NCBI RefSeq assembly: GCF_900128415.1
Contig: NZ_LT635772.1
Coordinates: 1,116,001 to 1,180,000 of the forward strand
Origin: Anaerococcus mediterraneensis
Lineage (GTDB): Bacteria; Bacillota; Clostridia; Tissierellales; Peptoniphilaceae
Length of the DNA: 64,000 bases
Direction of reading: 5' to 3'
Shown here: in pieces, positions 62,535 to 64,000 of the stretch
How the letters are laid out: each line of letters begins with the position of its first letter
Numbering within the stretch: position 1 is the stretch's first letter
The notes under the pieces: model-generated
Told to the model about the DNA's origin: nothing
Seen by the model: the letters and a program-made list of their open reading frames with translations, nothing else
Database searches by the model: none
Made by a program: the position numbers and the translations under genes

Positions 62535-63701
62535 ATGAACACAAAAAGAAAATTATTAGCAGTCGCAACAAGTTTAGCCTTGATATTAGCAGGATGCAAT
62601 GGCAAGGCTGGTACTAATGAAAATGTTGAAAACAAAGATAATGATACGGTTAAACTTGGAGTAATAACTCCACAAACAGGTCCTGTATCAATATATGGCA
62701 AGGCTAATGAAAATGGGATCAAACTTGCCGCAAAAGAGATAAATGAAAAAGGCGGCATAGATGGTAAAAAAATCGAACTAATAATCATGGATGATAAGGG
62801 AGAATTAACAGAAGCTGTCACTTCATATAATAAATTATTAGAAGAAAATGTTGACCTAGTCATAGGAGCCTTTACATCCAAACCATCCTTGGCCGTAGCT
62901 GAAACAGCTGTGAATTATGACCTACCAGTTATAACACCAGGTGGTACCCAAGAAGAAATCACCCAAGGAAAGGAAAATGTTTTTAGGCAGACTTTTACAA
63001 ATTCTTACCAAGGATCACTTCTTGCAATTTTTGCCAAGGACAATCTAAAAGCAAAAACCGCAGCTATTCTAAAAAACAGTTCTGACGATTATTCTACTGG
63101 TATAGCCAAAGCCTTTTCAGATAAGGCCAAGGAATTGGGCATAGAAATTGTAGCAGAGGAATCTTATGGAGCTAATGATACGGATTTCAAAGCCCAGCTT
63201 ACAAGTATTAGAAAAGAGAATCCTGATATCTTATTATTGCCAGATTATTATGAAAAGCTCACACTGATAATGCCACAGGCTAGAGAAGTTGGAATACAAT
63301 CAACCTTTATAGGTCCTGATGGCTGGGCTGGATTCTTACAAGCCCTTGATAAGTCTTCTTATGAGGATGTAAACAATTCTTACTATAATGATCATTTTGC
63401 TATAGATTCTACAGAAGATATAGTAGCAGATTTTGTAAAAAACTATAGAGAGGAATACAAAGAAGATCCAATATCACCATCGGCCCTAGGCTATGATAGT
63501 GTATATTTAGCAAAACAGGCTCTAGAAGAAGCAAAAACAACTGATCATAAAGAGGTCACAAAAGCTTTGAAAAATATAGATTTCAAAGGAGTCACTGGAA
63601 GTTTTAAATTTGATGAAAATAATAATCCAGTCAAATCTTCGACAATGATAAAAATCGAAGACGGGAAATACAAATTTGAAACTGTAGTCAAACCAAGATA
63701 A
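62535..63701 (+). CDS. LivJ-like amino-acid-binding lipoprotein (unit 2)
   Basis: 388 residues, lipobox LAGC with C21 as lipidation site. It aligns along its length with the unit 1 protein (VKLGVITPQTGPVSIYGKANENGIKLAAKEIN; YGANDTDFKAQLTSIR; GSFKFDENNNPVKSSTMIKIEDGKYKF). Differences cluster in the predicted ligand region, for example GPDGWAGFL against GADGWDTVL. AGGAGGAAAAT precedes the ATG. Its T-box reads Phe, so it may prefer an aromatic amino acid. That is inference. Confidence 0.92.
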   Translation: MNTKRKLLAVATSLALILAGCNGKAGTNENVENKDNDTVKLGVITPQTGPVSIYGKANENGIKLAAKEINEKGGIDGKKIELIIMDDKGELTEAVTSYNKLLEENVDLVIGAFTSKPSLAVAETAVNYDLPVITPGGTQEEITQGKENVFRQTFTNSYQGSLLAIFAKDNLKAKTAAILKNSSDDYSTGIAKAFSDKAKELGIEIVAEESYGANDTDFKAQLTSIRKENPDILLLPDYYEKLTLIMPQAREVGIQSTFIGPDGWAGFLQALDKSSYEDVNNSYYNDHFAIDSTEDIVADFVKNYREEYKEDPISPSALGYDSVYLAKQALEEAKTTDHKEVTKALKNIDFKGVTGSFKFDENNNPVKSSTMIKIEDGKYKFETVVKPR

Positions 63702-63740
63702 TTAAATATTCAAAAAAAAGTATTATTATTTAAAAAATGA

Positions 63741-63768
63741 TTGACAAATAGATTTATGAACATATAAT
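63741..63768 (+). promoter_or_regulatory. promoter of T-box unit 3
   Basis: TTGACA (63741-63746), 16-nt spacer, TATAAT (63763-63768). The third unit repeats the arrangement of the first two. Confidence 0.82.
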
Positions 63769-63774
63769 ATCTTC

Positions 63775-64000
63775 ATACAAATCTAAAAGCTAAGAAGTGG
63801 AATATTATAAGTCATTCATTTTTATAGAGAGGTATTGTTTGGTGCAAAATACCAAAATGAACCTTAGAACTAGCCACCAAGCCACACATTGAACTAATAG
63901 TAGGTGTTGTCGGGAACTCCCGTTACAGAGTTATTCATTAAAATGATCAAAGTGCATCAATTGATGAAGAAGAGTGGCACCGCGGAGTTGGTTAATAAAT
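63775..64000 (+). ncRNA. T-box leader 3 (cut by window end), specifier read as CUA (Leu)
   Basis: Stem I GTGG and CCAC frame GAACTAG; the triplet before the final G is CTA, a Leu codon. AGAGAGGTATTGTTTGGTG gives the distal loop. The T-box sequence reads AGAGTGGCACCGCGG near the end, with one base different from units 1 and 2. The terminator and the gene lie outside the window. A third binding-protein paralogue is expected. Confidence 0.85.

Noticed and set aside
1..64000. CRISPR array, prophage, restriction or other defence island, tRNA or rRNA genes
   Set aside because: No regularly spaced repeats, phage structural genes, defence-gene motifs or cloverleaf/rRNA sequences were found on reading.

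Overview
The window is about 64 kb of AT-rich DNA from a low-GC, Gram-positive anaerobe. A class II superoxide reductase, HrcA/CIRCE control, T-box, FMN and L10 leaders, strong AAGGAG ribosome sites and heavy use of AT-ending codons all point to Firmicutes. The protein set reads to me like Tissierellia/Peptoniphilaceae, with Anaerococcus as my best guess. That placement is inference from memory of the families, not a search. I see no tRNA, rRNA, CRISPR array, prophage or recognisable defence island.

Layout. 1-3.2 kb: end of asnS, then leuS. 3.2-8 kb: small membrane proteins, a TetR repressor with two matching palindromic operators, superoxide reductase, and an Xre-type membrane regulator. 8-12.3 kb: a heterodimeric ABC exporter behind a short leader ORF with alternative hairpins, plus an unrecognised protein divergent from comEC across a 42-bp palindrome. 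12.4-18.4 kb: comEC-holA, rpsT, lepB-lepA. 18.4-22.9 kb: ECF sigma/anti-sigma pair, a GNAT-cupin fusion, hemW, a hydroxyacyl-CoA dehydrogenase. 23-26.5 kb: histidine kinase, ABC permease, ABC ATPase and response regulator. 26.7-34.5 kb: AI-2E-type permease, hrcA-grpE-dnaK-dnaJ-mtaB, hinT, rpsU. 34.6-36.6 kb: a tandem duplication with one decayed copy, rsmI and a tRNA methyltransferase. 36.7-40.8 kb: a complete FMN-riboswitch riboflavin operon with an embedded HAD phosphatase. 41-44.4 kb: aldehyde dehydrogenase with no standard start codon, then glmM. 44.4-47.8 kb: rpmG-secE-nusG-rplK-rplA and rplJ-rplL with RNA leaders. 47.9-55.6 kb: accessory stretch of regulators, acetyltransferases, unknown proteins and a dead hydrolase gene. 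55.6-57.2 kb: an IS1182-like element inserted in a terminator hairpin. 57.2-60.6 kb: a membrane-anchored nuclease/phosphatase, a YjjG-like nucleotidase, and mgtE with a leader ORF.

The right end (60.7-64 kb) is the most striking part. It holds two, probably three, tandem units of promoter, T-box leader and LivJ-like lipoprotein. The specifier triplets I read are AUC (Ile), UUC (Phe) and CUA (Leu). Paralogous amino-acid receptors therefore appear to be switched on by different uncharged tRNAs. A second candidate regulatory system is the 12-codon leader ORF before the ABC exporter, whose following RNA can pair in two exclusive ways, one of which hides the exporter's ribosome site.
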